The notes under the pieces: generated by a model
Databases searched by the model: none
What the model was told of the DNA's origin: nothing
What the model saw: the letters and a program-made list of their open reading frames with translations, nothing else
Shown here: positions 1-7,092 of the stretch, one piece after another
Layout of the letters: the number at the start of each line of letters is the position of its first letter
How positions within the stretch are numbered: position 1 is the stretch's first letter
Assembly: GCF_002001085.1 (NCBI RefSeq)
Contig: NZ_MUNU01000013.1
Coordinates: forward strand, 124,001 to 188,000
Length of the DNA stretch: 64,000 nucleotides
Reading direction: 5' to 3'
Origin: Rhodanobacter sp. B05
GTDB taxonomy: Bacteria > Pseudomonadota > Gammaproteobacteria > Xanthomonadales > Rhodanobacteraceae
Translations under genes and position numbers: made by a program

Positions 1-585
1 GATTTCCTCCGGCGCGCCAGCCTTGACGAACTCGGTCAGCACCTTGCGGCCGTGATGCTGCGGGTCGCGGATCTGGCTGTACAGCTTGCCGTCGGAAAAC
101 GTGCCGGCGCCGCCTTCGCCGAACTGCACGTTCGACTCCGGATGCAGCTCGCGCTGGCGCCACAGGTCCCAGGTATCTTTCGTGCGTTCGCGCACCGCCT
201 TGCCGCGGTCGAGGATGATCGGGCGAAAACCCATCTGCGCCAGGATCAACCCGGCGAACAGCCCGCAGGGGCCGAAGCCGATCACCAGCGGGCGGTGTTC
301 GATCCGCTGTGGCGCCGTGGCCACGAAGTGGTACTCCGTGTCCGGCGTGGGCCGCACCTGCGGGTCATCGGCGAAACGCCGCAACAGCTCCGCTTCGCGC
401 GGGGTGTCGACGTCCACCGCGTAGATCAGCGTGATCGCCCCGCGCTTGCGCGCGTCGTGGCTGCGTTTCGCAACGTGATAATCCGCCAGTTCGGCCGCCT
501 CGATGCCCAGCCGCTGGAGTATCGCGGCGGTGAGACCGGCCTCGCCGTGATCCAGCGGCAGCTTGAGGTCGGTCAGTCGCAACAT
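1..585 (-). CDS. FAD-dependent dehydrogenase (COG2509-like), N-terminal 195 residues only
   Basis: The reading frame stays open from an ATG at 585 to the window edge, so the C-terminal part is missing. A leader of about 98 residues precedes a dinucleotide-binding motif, GFGPCG (residues 103-108), with the acidic end of the Rossmann beta strand in ILDRG. FGEGGAGTFSDGKL (about 155-168) is the typical second FAD-contact segment of this family of uncharacterised flavoproteins. Redox chemistry is expected in the cytosol, but the substrate is unknown. It lies downstream of the DUF1993 gene on the same strand, separated by a strong stem-loop. The family call is from recalled motif pattern; the family has no settled physiological role. 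Confidence 0.8.
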   Translation of the reverse strand, partial: MLRLTDLKLPLDHGEAGLTAAILQRLGIEAAELADYHVAKRSHDARKRGAITLIYAVDVDTPREAELLRRFADDPQVRPTPDTEYHFVATAPQRIEHRPLVIGFGPCGLFAGLILAQMGFRPIILDRGKAVRERTKDTWDLWRQRELHPESNVQFGEGGAGTFSDGKLYSQIRDPQHHGRKVLTEFVKAGAPEEI

Positions 586-632
586 GGGTCAGGAATCCGG
601 GAGCAGGGGTGGTGCCGGATTTTCGCAGATAA

Positions 633-655
633 CGCGCGCAGGAACCCTGCGCGCG
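633..655 (-). terminator. GC-rich stem-loop between DUF1993 gene and flavoprotein gene
   Basis: A 10-bp perfect stem (CGCGCGCAGG / CCTGCGCGCG) closes a 3-nt loop just after the DUF1993 stop. On the minus strand it is followed by TTATCTG rather than a full T tract, so it may terminate weakly or only protect the 3' end. Confidence 0.45.
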
Positions 656-674
656 GGCTCCTGCGCGAATGGTG

Positions 675-1181
675 TCATTCCTTGCCGATGAAATCCGTCT
701 TGCCGATGTCGGTGCCGGCCTCGCGCAGGATGTTGTAGGCGGTGGTGCAATGGAAGAACAGGTTCGGCAGCAGGAACGCCAGCAGGTAGGTCTGTCCGTC
801 GAAGTGCATCTCGCCATTGCGCATCTTCAGGTGGATCGCGCGGGTTTCGTTGCCGTCGATCTGGTCGGCCGAAAAACCCTTGATGTATTCGATCGCGCCG
901 TTGATGCGGGCATGCGCCTGCTCCAGGGTGGTCTCGTTGTCCTCGAACGACTTCGGCTCGGCCCCGGCCAGCCGCGCGCTGCCGCGCGTGGCCATGTCGC
1001 AGGCGATCTGCACCTGCTTGATCAGGGGCAGCATGTCGGGGATCAGCCGCGTCTGCAGCAACACTTCGCCGCTGACGCCCTTCGCGGTTGCGTGTTCGGC
1101 GCCCTTGCCCAGCACGTGGGACAGGTTGCTGAGCGCGCGCACGAAGACGGGAACGGATGCCTGGTACATGGACAGTGTCAT
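675..1181 (-). CDS. DUF1993 family protein
   Basis: A 168-residue soluble protein that looks all-helical, beginning MTLSMYQASVPVF and ending TDIGKTDFIGKE. Family features visible are the N-terminal 'YQASVPVF...L..L' segment, EDNETTLEQAHARI in the middle, and a C-terminal FFHCTTAYNILR helix. DUF1993 proteins resemble DinB-like four-helix bundles, but their activity is unknown. The start ATG overlaps the stop of the upstream MFS gene as ATGA (1178-1181), so the two are almost certainly translationally coupled. That context suggests a role with the exporter, which is only inference. Confidence 0.85.
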   Translation of the reverse strand: MTLSMYQASVPVFVRALSNLSHVLGKGAEHATAKGVSGEVLLQTRLIPDMLPLIKQVQIACDMATRGSARLAGAEPKSFEDNETTLEQAHARINGAIEYIKGFSADQIDGNETRAIHLKMRNGEMHFDGQTYLLAFLLPNLFFHCTTAYNILREAGTDIGKTDFIGKE

Positions 1182-2518
1182 GGGGATTGCTCCGGTGGTG
1201 AGTGGGAAAGAGGCAGGTCGGCAGCAAACGGCCCGTACGACAGGTCCGGGCTGACGGGATTGGCATCGACGACATCGGCGGGCGACGCCCGATGGGTGAC
1301 ACGCCAGGCAATCAGCGCGGCCGCGCCCAGCAGCAGCGCGGCCAGCAGGAAGGCGGCGCCGGGCAGCTTGGCCGCGGGCGCATGGTCGCTGATGAACAGC
1401 GCGAACAGATTGGCGAACAGCGCCGGCCCGAAGATCCCGGCCAGGCTGGCCAGACTGGTCAACGCACCCTGCAGGCGACCCTGTTCGTGCGGGTCGACCT
1501 GGTGGGTCATCAGCGCCTGCGCCGGCGGACCGGCCAGGCCGCCCAGGCACAGGAAGGGGATGCCGAGCAGGAACAGCCAGGCCGTCGGCGCCAGCCCGAA
1601 CAGCACGTAGCCGCCGATGCACAGCACCAGGCCGGCCAGGATCAAGCGCCGTTCGCCGAGGGCGGGCATCAGCCGGCGCACCAGCACGGCCTGCACCAGG
1701 CCGCTGCACAGCCCGACCAGGGCCAGCGTGTAGCCGACCGTCTGCGGGCCCCAGCCGTAGCGATAGTCGGTGTACAGCACGTAGGTCGAGTTCAGCGAGA
1801 ACTGCGCCAGGCTGATCAGGAAAAACACCACGGCCAGGCCGAACACCTGCGGATACCGCCGCAGCAGCGCGACGGCGCCGAACGGATTGGCGTGGCGCCA
1901 GTCGATGCGCGCGCTGCGGCGTTCCTTCGGCAGGGATTCGGGCAGCACGAACCAGCCATAGCAGAAGTTCGCCAGGGCCAGCGCGGCGGAAACCCAGAAC
2001 GGCAGGCGGATCGAGAAATGGCCGAGCAGCCCGCCCAGCGCCGGCCCCACGATGAAGCCGATGCCGAACGCGGCACCGAGCATGCCGAACGCCGCCGCGC
2101 GCTTTTCCTTCGCGGTGATGTCGGCGATATAGGCATTGGCGGTGGAGAAGCTGGCCGCGCTGGCGCCGGAAATCGCGCGGCCGATGAACAGCAGCCACAG
2201 CACCGGGGCCAGCGCCATCACGATGAAGTCGATGCCCAGGCCGAGATTGGAGATCAGGATCACCGTGCGCCGGCCGAAGCGATCCGACAGCGCGCCCTGC
2301 ACCGGCGAGAACACGAATTGCATCAGCATGTACAGCGTGCCGAACGCACCCACCCATACCGCCGCCTTGGCGATGCTGCCGCCAATCAGTTGCACGATCA
2401 GTTGCGGCAGCACCGGAATCACGATGCCGAAGGCCAGCGTATCCAGCATCACCGTCACGAAGATGAAGGCGAGCGCGGCCTGGTGGCGCGGTGGATGGAT
2501 CGAAGGCGACGGGGGCAT
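1178..2518 (-). CDS. MFS transporter, TCR/Tet-like drug exporter family
   Basis: A 446-residue polytopic inner-membrane protein with about 12 hydrophobic segments. The start chosen is the ATG at 2518 (MPPSPSIHPP); an in-frame extension further upstream runs into the hairpin element and is not protein-like. The first helix reads VTVMLDTLAFGIVIPVLP, as in TetA-type exporters. MFS motif A, GALSDRFGRR, is at about residues 75-84, and FIVGPALGGLLG matches the drug:H+ antiporter motif C region. It probably exports a small molecule using the proton gradient; the substrate cannot be told from sequence. Tet-like similarity does not by itself mean tetracycline resistance. It is coupled to the downstream DUF1993 gene. 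Confidence 0.88.
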   Translation of the reverse strand: MPPSPSIHPPRHQAALAFIFVTVMLDTLAFGIVIPVLPQLIVQLIGGSIAKAAVWVGAFGTLYMLMQFVFSPVQGALSDRFGRRTVILISNLGLGIDFIVMALAPVLWLLFIGRAISGASAASFSTANAYIADITAKEKRAAAFGMLGAAFGIGFIVGPALGGLLGHFSIRLPFWVSAALALANFCYGWFVLPESLPKERRSARIDWRHANPFGAVALLRRYPQVFGLAVVFFLISLAQFSLNSTYVLYTDYRYGWGPQTVGYTLALVGLCSGLVQAVLVRRLMPALGERRLILAGLVLCIGGYVLFGLAPTAWLFLLGIPFLCLGGLAGPPAQALMTHQVDPHEQGRLQGALTSLASLAGIFGPALFANLFALFISDHAPAAKLPGAAFLLAALLLGAAALIAWRVTHRASPADVVDANPVSPDLSYGPFAADLPLSHSPPEQSP

Positions 2519-2587
2519 GGGTGTGGCATGGCGATGGAGTGCGCACGATAGCGGAACGGCGCCGCCGCGACATCTGCCGTGGGTGCA

Positions 2588-2759
2588 GGCTAGGAGTCTG
2601 TCGGACTTGGGTTGGCCGGTCTGCGAATCCGCCTGTGCGGTCCATATCCCCGCCGATTCGCCGTCCATAGAACCACTATGGACCGGCGAATCGTCAGGAA
2701 TCTGTCCTCGCACAGCCGAATTCTCGCCTCGACCACCCAAGCCCGACAGACTCCTAGCC
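2588..2759. mobile_element. MITE-like long imperfect palindrome with about 25-bp terminal inverted repeats
   Basis: The ends read GGCTAGGAGTCTGTCGG at 2588 and its complement at 2759, with two mismatches over about 25 bp. The complementarity continues inward, including a second near-perfect arm pair around GATTCGCC/GGCGAATC and CCATAG/CTATGG. The whole about 172 nt can fold as one hairpin with no coding capacity. CTAG is present at both ends, compatible with a target duplication of the IS5-like type. It lies between two minus-strand genes, and the right end overlaps the TAG stop of the alpha/beta hydrolase. No transposase is nearby, so it would be non-autonomous. Confidence 0.65.
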
Positions 2760-3614
2760 CGCGTGCTCGATCCAGTCGGCGACCGCGCGCGGGTGTTCCA
2801 GCTGCAGGTGATGACTGCCGTCCAGATGGGCGACCTGGATGTCCGCCACGCAGGCGACCCGCGCGCGCATCGGCGCCGGCGGCAGGTAGGGCGCGGCAGG
2901 TTGTGCCAGCAGCAGCCGGGTCGGCGAGGTGATGCCGGTCAGCAGCGCGTGCACCTGGGTCTCGGCCAGTCGTACGGCGCTGGCCCGGGTCAGGCGCGGG
3001 TCGCTGCGCCAACGCCAGCCACCGTCGGTTTCGATGAGCCCGCGTTCGACGATGGGCTGCGCCAGCTCGGCCCGCATGCCGCTAGCCATGCAGCGCGCGC
3101 TGACCGCCTGTGCGATATCGCCGAAGACGCGCAGCGGACGACTGTTTTCGGGGCGCGCCGCGAACGCTTCGCGGAAGCGCTGCAGGGTGCGCGAACCGTC
3201 GTCGCCGAGCGGGCCGAGGCCTTCGATCAGCAGCAGCCGTTCAATGCATTCCGGTTCGGCCGCGGCGACCAGCGAGGCGATGCCGGCACCCAGCGAATGG
3301 CCGAGCAAGGTGTAGCGCGACAGCCGCATGGCGTCGGCAGCGGCGCGCACCATCTGCACGTGGCCGAGGTAGTGGTACTCGGCGCCGGCGGGCAGATGAT
3401 CGGAATGCCCGTGGCCGGCCAGATCGAGCGCAATCACCCGGTAACGGCTGGCCAGCAGGGGCGCCACTTTTGCGAAACTGGCGGCGTTGTCGAGCCAGCC
3501 GTGCAGCGCCAGCAGGGGCGGTGCGGCGGCATCACCCCAGGCCTGTCCGCGCAGGGTGAGGTGGGCCAGCGCAACCGTGATTTCAGTCGGCACGCGCGCC
3601 CAGCTCACGTGCAT
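2754..3614 (-). CDS. alpha/beta hydrolase
   Basis: A 286-residue soluble hydrolase. LLALHGWLDNAASF (about 35-48) is the oxyanion-hole strand. GHSLG (105-109) is the nucleophile elbow with Ser107, and GSHHLQLEHP near the C terminus supplies the catalytic His (about 268). No signal peptide is seen, so it is likely a cytosolic ester or lactone hydrolase of unknown substrate. The start overlaps the end of hemH by 32 bp; a GTG at 3593 would reduce this to 11 bp. It is probably cotranscribed with hemH. Its stop codon TAG lies inside the terminal repeat of the adjacent MITE-like element, so the original C terminus may have been altered by that insertion. Confidence 0.87.
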   Translation of the reverse strand: MHVSWARVPTEITVALAHLTLRGQAWGDAAAPPLLALHGWLDNAASFAKVAPLLASRYRVIALDLAGHGHSDHLPAGAEYHYLGHVQMVRAAADAMRLSRYTLLGHSLGAGIASLVAAAEPECIERLLLIEGLGPLGDDGSRTLQRFREAFAARPENSRPLRVFGDIAQAVSARCMASGMRAELAQPIVERGLIETDGGWRWRSDPRLTRASAVRLAETQVHALLTGITSPTRLLLAQPAAPYLPPAPMRARVACVADIQVAHLDGSHHLQLEHPRAVADWIEHAG

Positions 3615-4719
3615 GCCGGCCGGCTTCGAGGCGGCGCTGGCGCGCGGCCGCGGCGTCGTAGTCGATGGCGAATTCGTCCCAGCCCCGGGTGTGCTGCAGG
3701 ACCAGCGCGGCGAGGCTTTCGATCTGCCCGCGGCTGTCGTTCAGCGCGGGGATGTAGCGCAGGGATTCACCGCCCGCGGCGATGAAGAAGTCGCGGTTCT
3801 GCATCGCGATCTCCTCCAGCGTCTCCAGGCAGTCCACCGCGAAACCGGGACAGACGACATCCAGCTTGCGCACGCCTTCGGCGGCCAGCCGGCGCACGCT
3901 GGCGTCGGTGTAAGGCTGCAGCCATCGTTCACGCCCGACCCGCGACTGGAAGCTGACCACCACTTGCGCCTCGCCCAGGCCCAGCCGTTCGCGCAACAGG
4001 CGCGCGGTGGCCTGGCACTGGCAGAAATACGGATCGCCTGCATGCAGGTAGCGTTCGGGGATGCCGTGGAACGAGAGCAGCAGGCGATCGCCGCGTCCGT
4101 GCGTCTGCCACCAGGATTCGATGCTGCCTGCCAGCGCCTCGATGTGACGCGGGTCGTCGTGGTAATCGTTGACCACGCGTATTTCCGGTGGCCAGCGCAG
4201 CGACTTGATGCTGTCGGCCAGCGCGTCGAGCACCGAGCCGGTGGACGTGGCCGAATACTGCGGGTACAGCGGCAGCACCAGCAGGCGCCGCACGCCTTCG
4301 CGCTGCAGCTGCACGATCGTCTGCGCCACCGAGGGTTCGCCGTAACGCATCGCCAGCGCCACGCGAACCGGCGCCGCGGGCCGTTGCCGCAACAGCTCGA
4401 CCTGCAGTCCGTCGGCGAGCGCCTCGCTGCCGAAGCGCAGCGGTGAACCCTGGGTGGTCCAGATCTTCGCGTAGGCATGCGCCGAACGTTTCGGCCGCAG
4501 GCGCAGGATCACCCCGTGCAGGATCAGCCACCACAGCCAGCGCGGGTATTCGATCACGCGCGGATCGGCGAGGAACTGCGCCAGGTACGGCCTTACCGCC
4601 CGAGCCGTCGGCGCGGTCGGCGTGCCCAGGTTGACCAGCAGTACGCCAGCCTGAACGGATGACGCGGGCGGCTCGTGGGAATAGCCATGCAGCCCGGTAT
4701 AGTGGTTGTGTGATGGCAT
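3583..4719 (-). CDS. hemH: ferrochelatase
   Basis: Inserts Fe2+ into protoporphyrin IX, the last step of haem synthesis, at the cytosolic or inner-membrane face. The 378-residue protein carries the family start AGVLLVNLGTPTAP (about 24-37). LSFHGIPERY contains the metal-binding catalytic His218, and PGFAVDCLETLEEI contains the conserved Glu299. Length fits bacterial ferrochelatases, with an N-terminal extension of about 20 residues. The start ATG lies 124 bp from the divergent SYLF-protein gene, so a promoter region is shared. The downstream alpha/beta hydrolase overlaps its 3' end. Confidence 0.97.
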   Translation of the reverse strand: MPSHNHYTGLHGYSHEPPASSVQAGVLLVNLGTPTAPTARAVRPYLAQFLADPRVIEYPRWLWWLILHGVILRLRPKRSAHAYAKIWTTQGSPLRFGSEALADGLQVELLRQRPAAPVRVALAMRYGEPSVAQTIVQLQREGVRRLLVLPLYPQYSATSTGSVLDALADSIKSLRWPPEIRVVNDYHDDPRHIEALAGSIESWWQTHGRGDRLLLSFHGIPERYLHAGDPYFCQCQATARLLRERLGLGEAQVVVSFQSRVGRERWLQPYTDASVRRLAAEGVRKLDVVCPGFAVDCLETLEEIAMQNRDFFIAAGGESLRYIPALNDSRGQIESLAALVLQHTRGWDEFAIDYDAAAARQRRLEAGRHARELGARAD

Positions 4720-4843
4720 CGTGTCAGCCGAAATGGAACCGGTGGTGCTCGGTCAGCGATGGAGTCTGCCACAAGCCCGACATGCCGCCATGCCCACATC
4801 CCCAGATCCGCGAACGATCCCCATGCTGCCGGAGTCACCCAAG

Positions 4844-5530
4844 ATGAAATCATTCCTGCCTCGTTTGCTGCTGCTCGGTCTCGCCCTGCTGTTGCCGGCC
4901 ATGGCCGCGCACGCCGAGGACCCGCCGCTGGTGCGCGCGAAGAACGCCGTGCGCGTGCTCAGCGACATCATGCAGGCGCCGGACAAGGCAATCCCGCAGG
5001 ATCTGCTGCGCGACGCCCGGGCGATCGCGGTGATTCCGGACATGCTCAAGATCGGCTTCGTGTTCGGCGGGCGCCGCGGCGAGGGCCTGATCTCGGTGAA
5101 GAGTCCGGATGGCACCTGGTCGAACCCCAGCTTCATCACCATGACCGGCGGCAGCGTCGGCTTCCAGGCCGGCGTGTCCTCGACCGACGTGATCCTGGTA
5201 TTCCGCACCCAGCGCGGGGTGGATTCGATCGTGCGCGGCAAGTTCACCCTCGGCGCCGATGCCTCGGCCGCCGCCGGTCCGGTGGGGCGCACCGCGAATG
5301 CCTCGACGGACGCCCAGCTGAAAGCCGAGATCTACTCCTACTCGCGCAGCCGCGGGCTGTTCGCCGGCGTGGCGCTGGATGGTTCGGCACTGCGCATCGA
5401 CTACGATGCGAATGCTGCGGTGTATGGCGCCGGCATCACGCCGCGACGCATTTTCGAGGGTGGTGTCACCAACGTCCCCGCGCCCGTGGTCGATTTCCGC
5501 GATCGGCTCGAGGAGTACACTTCGCAATAA
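4844..5530 (+). CDS. SYLF (Ysc84-like) lipid-binding protein, exported
   Basis: A 228-residue protein with a clear signal peptide (MKSFLPRLLLLGLALLLPAMAAHA, probable cleavage after residue 24), so it acts in the periplasm or envelope. The mature part has the SYLF pattern: a helical start, IAVIPDMLKIGFVFGGRRGEG, TMTGGSVGFQAG, then AEIYSYSRSRGLFAGVALDG, from which the domain is named. SYLF proteins bind phosphoinositides in eukaryotes; the bacterial role is not established. The ATG at 4844 is chosen because GGAG sits 9 nt upstream and the signal peptide begins there. It precedes tatABC by 56 bp in the same direction. Confidence 0.9.
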   Translation: MKSFLPRLLLLGLALLLPAMAAHAEDPPLVRAKNAVRVLSDIMQAPDKAIPQDLLRDARAIAVIPDMLKIGFVFGGRRGEGLISVKSPDGTWSNPSFITMTGGSVGFQAGVSSTDVILVFRTQRGVDSIVRGKFTLGADASAAAGPVGRTANASTDAQLKAEIYSYSRSRGLFAGVALDGSALRIDYDANAAVYGAGITPRRIFEGGVTNVPAPVVDFRDRLEEYTSQ

Positions 5531-5586
5531 TTGTCGGCGCGGTTCGCGCCAGTTCGATTTGGCTGGAATCGGCCTGAGAGGTTGAA

Positions 5587-5850
5587 ATGGGTTTTGACAG
5601 CGTGTGGCACTGGCTCCTCTTTCTGGCGATCGTGCTGCTGATCTTCGGTACCAAGAAGATCCGCAACCTCGGCCCGGATCTCGGCGAGGCCATTCGTGGT
5701 TTCAAGAAGGGCCTCAGCGGCGACGACGAGGCGAAGAAGAAGGAAGATGACGAAGTCCGCCGCAAGGAAGCCGAGCAATTGCGTGCGGAACCCGCGCCGG
5801 CCGATCAGGCCAGCAAGCAGAGTCAGCGCGACTCCAGCGAAACCAGGTAG
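5587..5850 (+). CDS. tatA: Sec-independent translocase subunit TatA
   Basis: An 87-residue pore-forming component of the twin-arginine translocase. One N-terminal membrane helix ([15 protein letters not shown]) is followed by the FG hinge, an amphipathic helix ([20 protein letters not shown]) and a charged Lys/Glu/Asp-rich tail. GAGAGG lies about 6 nt upstream. First gene of a tatABC operon, with tatB 24 bp downstream. Confidence 0.96.
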   Translation: MGFDSVWHWLLFLAIVLLIFGTKKIRNLGPDLGEAIRGFKKGLSGDDEAKKKEDDEVRRKEAEQLRAEPAPADQASKQSQRDSSETR

Positions 5851-5874
5851 GCGCCCGGCGGGCGGCGTGCGGCG

Positions 5875-6315
5875 ATGATCGAGTTCAGCCTCGGCAAACT
5901 GGTACTGCTCGCCCTGATCGCGTTGATCGTGCTCGGCCCCGAGAAGTTGCCGGGCGCGGCGCGCACCGCTGGCGCGCTGCTGCGGCGCGTGCGCAACGGC
6001 TGGGACGATGTGCGCGCCGAGGTCGAGCGTGAGCTCGAGGTCGAGCAGATCCGGCGTGCCGCGCGCGAAGCCGCGGCGCACGCCGAAGCGGCGCAGCAGG
6101 AAGTCAGGGATGGACTGCGCGGAGTGCACGAGCCGCTGGCGGAGGTGGCCAGCGAGGTCGCCGCGACGGGCCAGCCGATGACCGGGCGCGTGATCGAAAC
6201 CGCCGATTCGCTCGAACGCGCCGAGGCCAGCCCGCAGGCGGAGTTGCCGTTGGGTGAACCGGCGCCGCGCGAACCCGCCTCACCAACAAGACGTGCAGCG
6301 CATGACGACGCCTGA
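5875..6315 (+). CDS. tatB: Sec-independent translocase subunit TatB
   Basis: A 146-residue component that works with TatC as the twin-arginine signal receptor. The start MIEFSLGKLVLLALIALIVLGPEKLP has the TatB-type Glu in the membrane helix and the LGPEKLP motif. A long amphipathic, then coiled, charged region and a Pro/Ala-rich tail follow. Its 3' end overlaps tatC by 14 bp, indicating coupled expression. Confidence 0.96.
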   Translation: MIEFSLGKLVLLALIALIVLGPEKLPGAARTAGALLRRVRNGWDDVRAEVERELEVEQIRRAAREAAAHAEAAQQEVRDGLRGVHEPLAEVASEVAATGQPMTGRVIETADSLERAEASPQAELPLGEPAPREPASPTRRAAHDDA

Positions 6316-7084
6316 ACCAGACATGCCGGAATCGGCACCTGAGGGCGACGACCTGCAGCAGGGCCTGTTCTCGCACCTGCTGGAGCTGCGCTCGCGCCTG
6401 CTCAAGTCGATCGCCGCGGTGGTGCTGGTGCTGCTAGCGCTGGTGCCGTTTGCCAATCGGCTCTACACGCAGCTGGCCGCGCCGCTGGTGGCGCGGCTGC
6501 CCGAAGGGGCCCATCTGATCGCCACCGGGGTCACCAGCCCGTTCATCACGCCGCTGAAACTGGCCTTGTATGCGGCGCTGTTCATCGGCATGCCGGTGAT
6601 CCTGTACCAGCTGTGGGCGTTCGTCAGCCCGGGCCTGTACAAGCACGAGAAGCGGCTGGCGCGACCACTGCTGTTCGCGGCGATGGGGTTGTTCTACCTG
6701 GGCTGCGCATTCGCCTATTTCCTGGTCCTGCCGGCGGCGTTCCGCTTCCTCGTCGCGGTGACGCCGAACGGGGTGGAGATGATGACCGACATCAGCCAGT
6801 ACCTCGATTTCGTGATGCTGATGTTCTTCGCGTTCGGGCTGTGTTTCGAGGTGCCGGTGGCGGTGGTGATCCTGGCCGCGATCGGCGTGGTCGACCTGGA
6901 AAAACTGCGCAGCGGGCGACGCTACGCGATCGTCGGCGCGTTCGGCGTCGCGGCGGTGATCACGCCGCCGGACATCACCTCGATGCTGATGCTCGGGATT
7001 CCGATGTGCCTGCTGTACGAGGTGGGTGTGCAGGCGGTGCGCTGGCTGATTCGGCCCGGCTCGCTGAAAGCGGGCGCCGGCTGA
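6302..7084 (+). CDS. tatC: Sec-independent translocase subunit TatC
   Basis: A 260-residue inner-membrane protein with six hydrophobic segments. It is the core signal-peptide-binding subunit of the Tat translocase. The N-terminal SHLLELRSRLLKS is the conserved cytoplasmic recognition region. FVSPGLYKHEKR and the FGLCFEVPV helix are also typical. The start is the ATG at 6302 inside the end of tatB. The operon ends here and faces priA with an 8-bp gap. Confidence 0.97.
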   Translation: MTTPEPDMPESAPEGDDLQQGLFSHLLELRSRLLKSIAAVVLVLLALVPFANRLYTQLAAPLVARLPEGAHLIATGVTSPFITPLKLALYAALFIGMPVILYQLWAFVSPGLYKHEKRLARPLLFAAMGLFYLGCAFAYFLVLPAAFRFLVAVTPNGVEMMTDISQYLDFVMLMFFAFGLCFEVPVAVVILAAIGVVDLEKLRSGRRYAIVGAFGVAAVITPPDITSMLMLGIPMCLLYEVGVQAVRWLIRPGSLKAGAG

Positions 7085-7092
7085 GCGATCGT

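Noticed and set aside
2519-2740. N-terminal extension of the Tet-like MFS protein
   Set aside because: The open frame continues upstream into the hairpin element, but the added 74 residues are not transporter-like. The ATG at 2518 gives a normal first helix.
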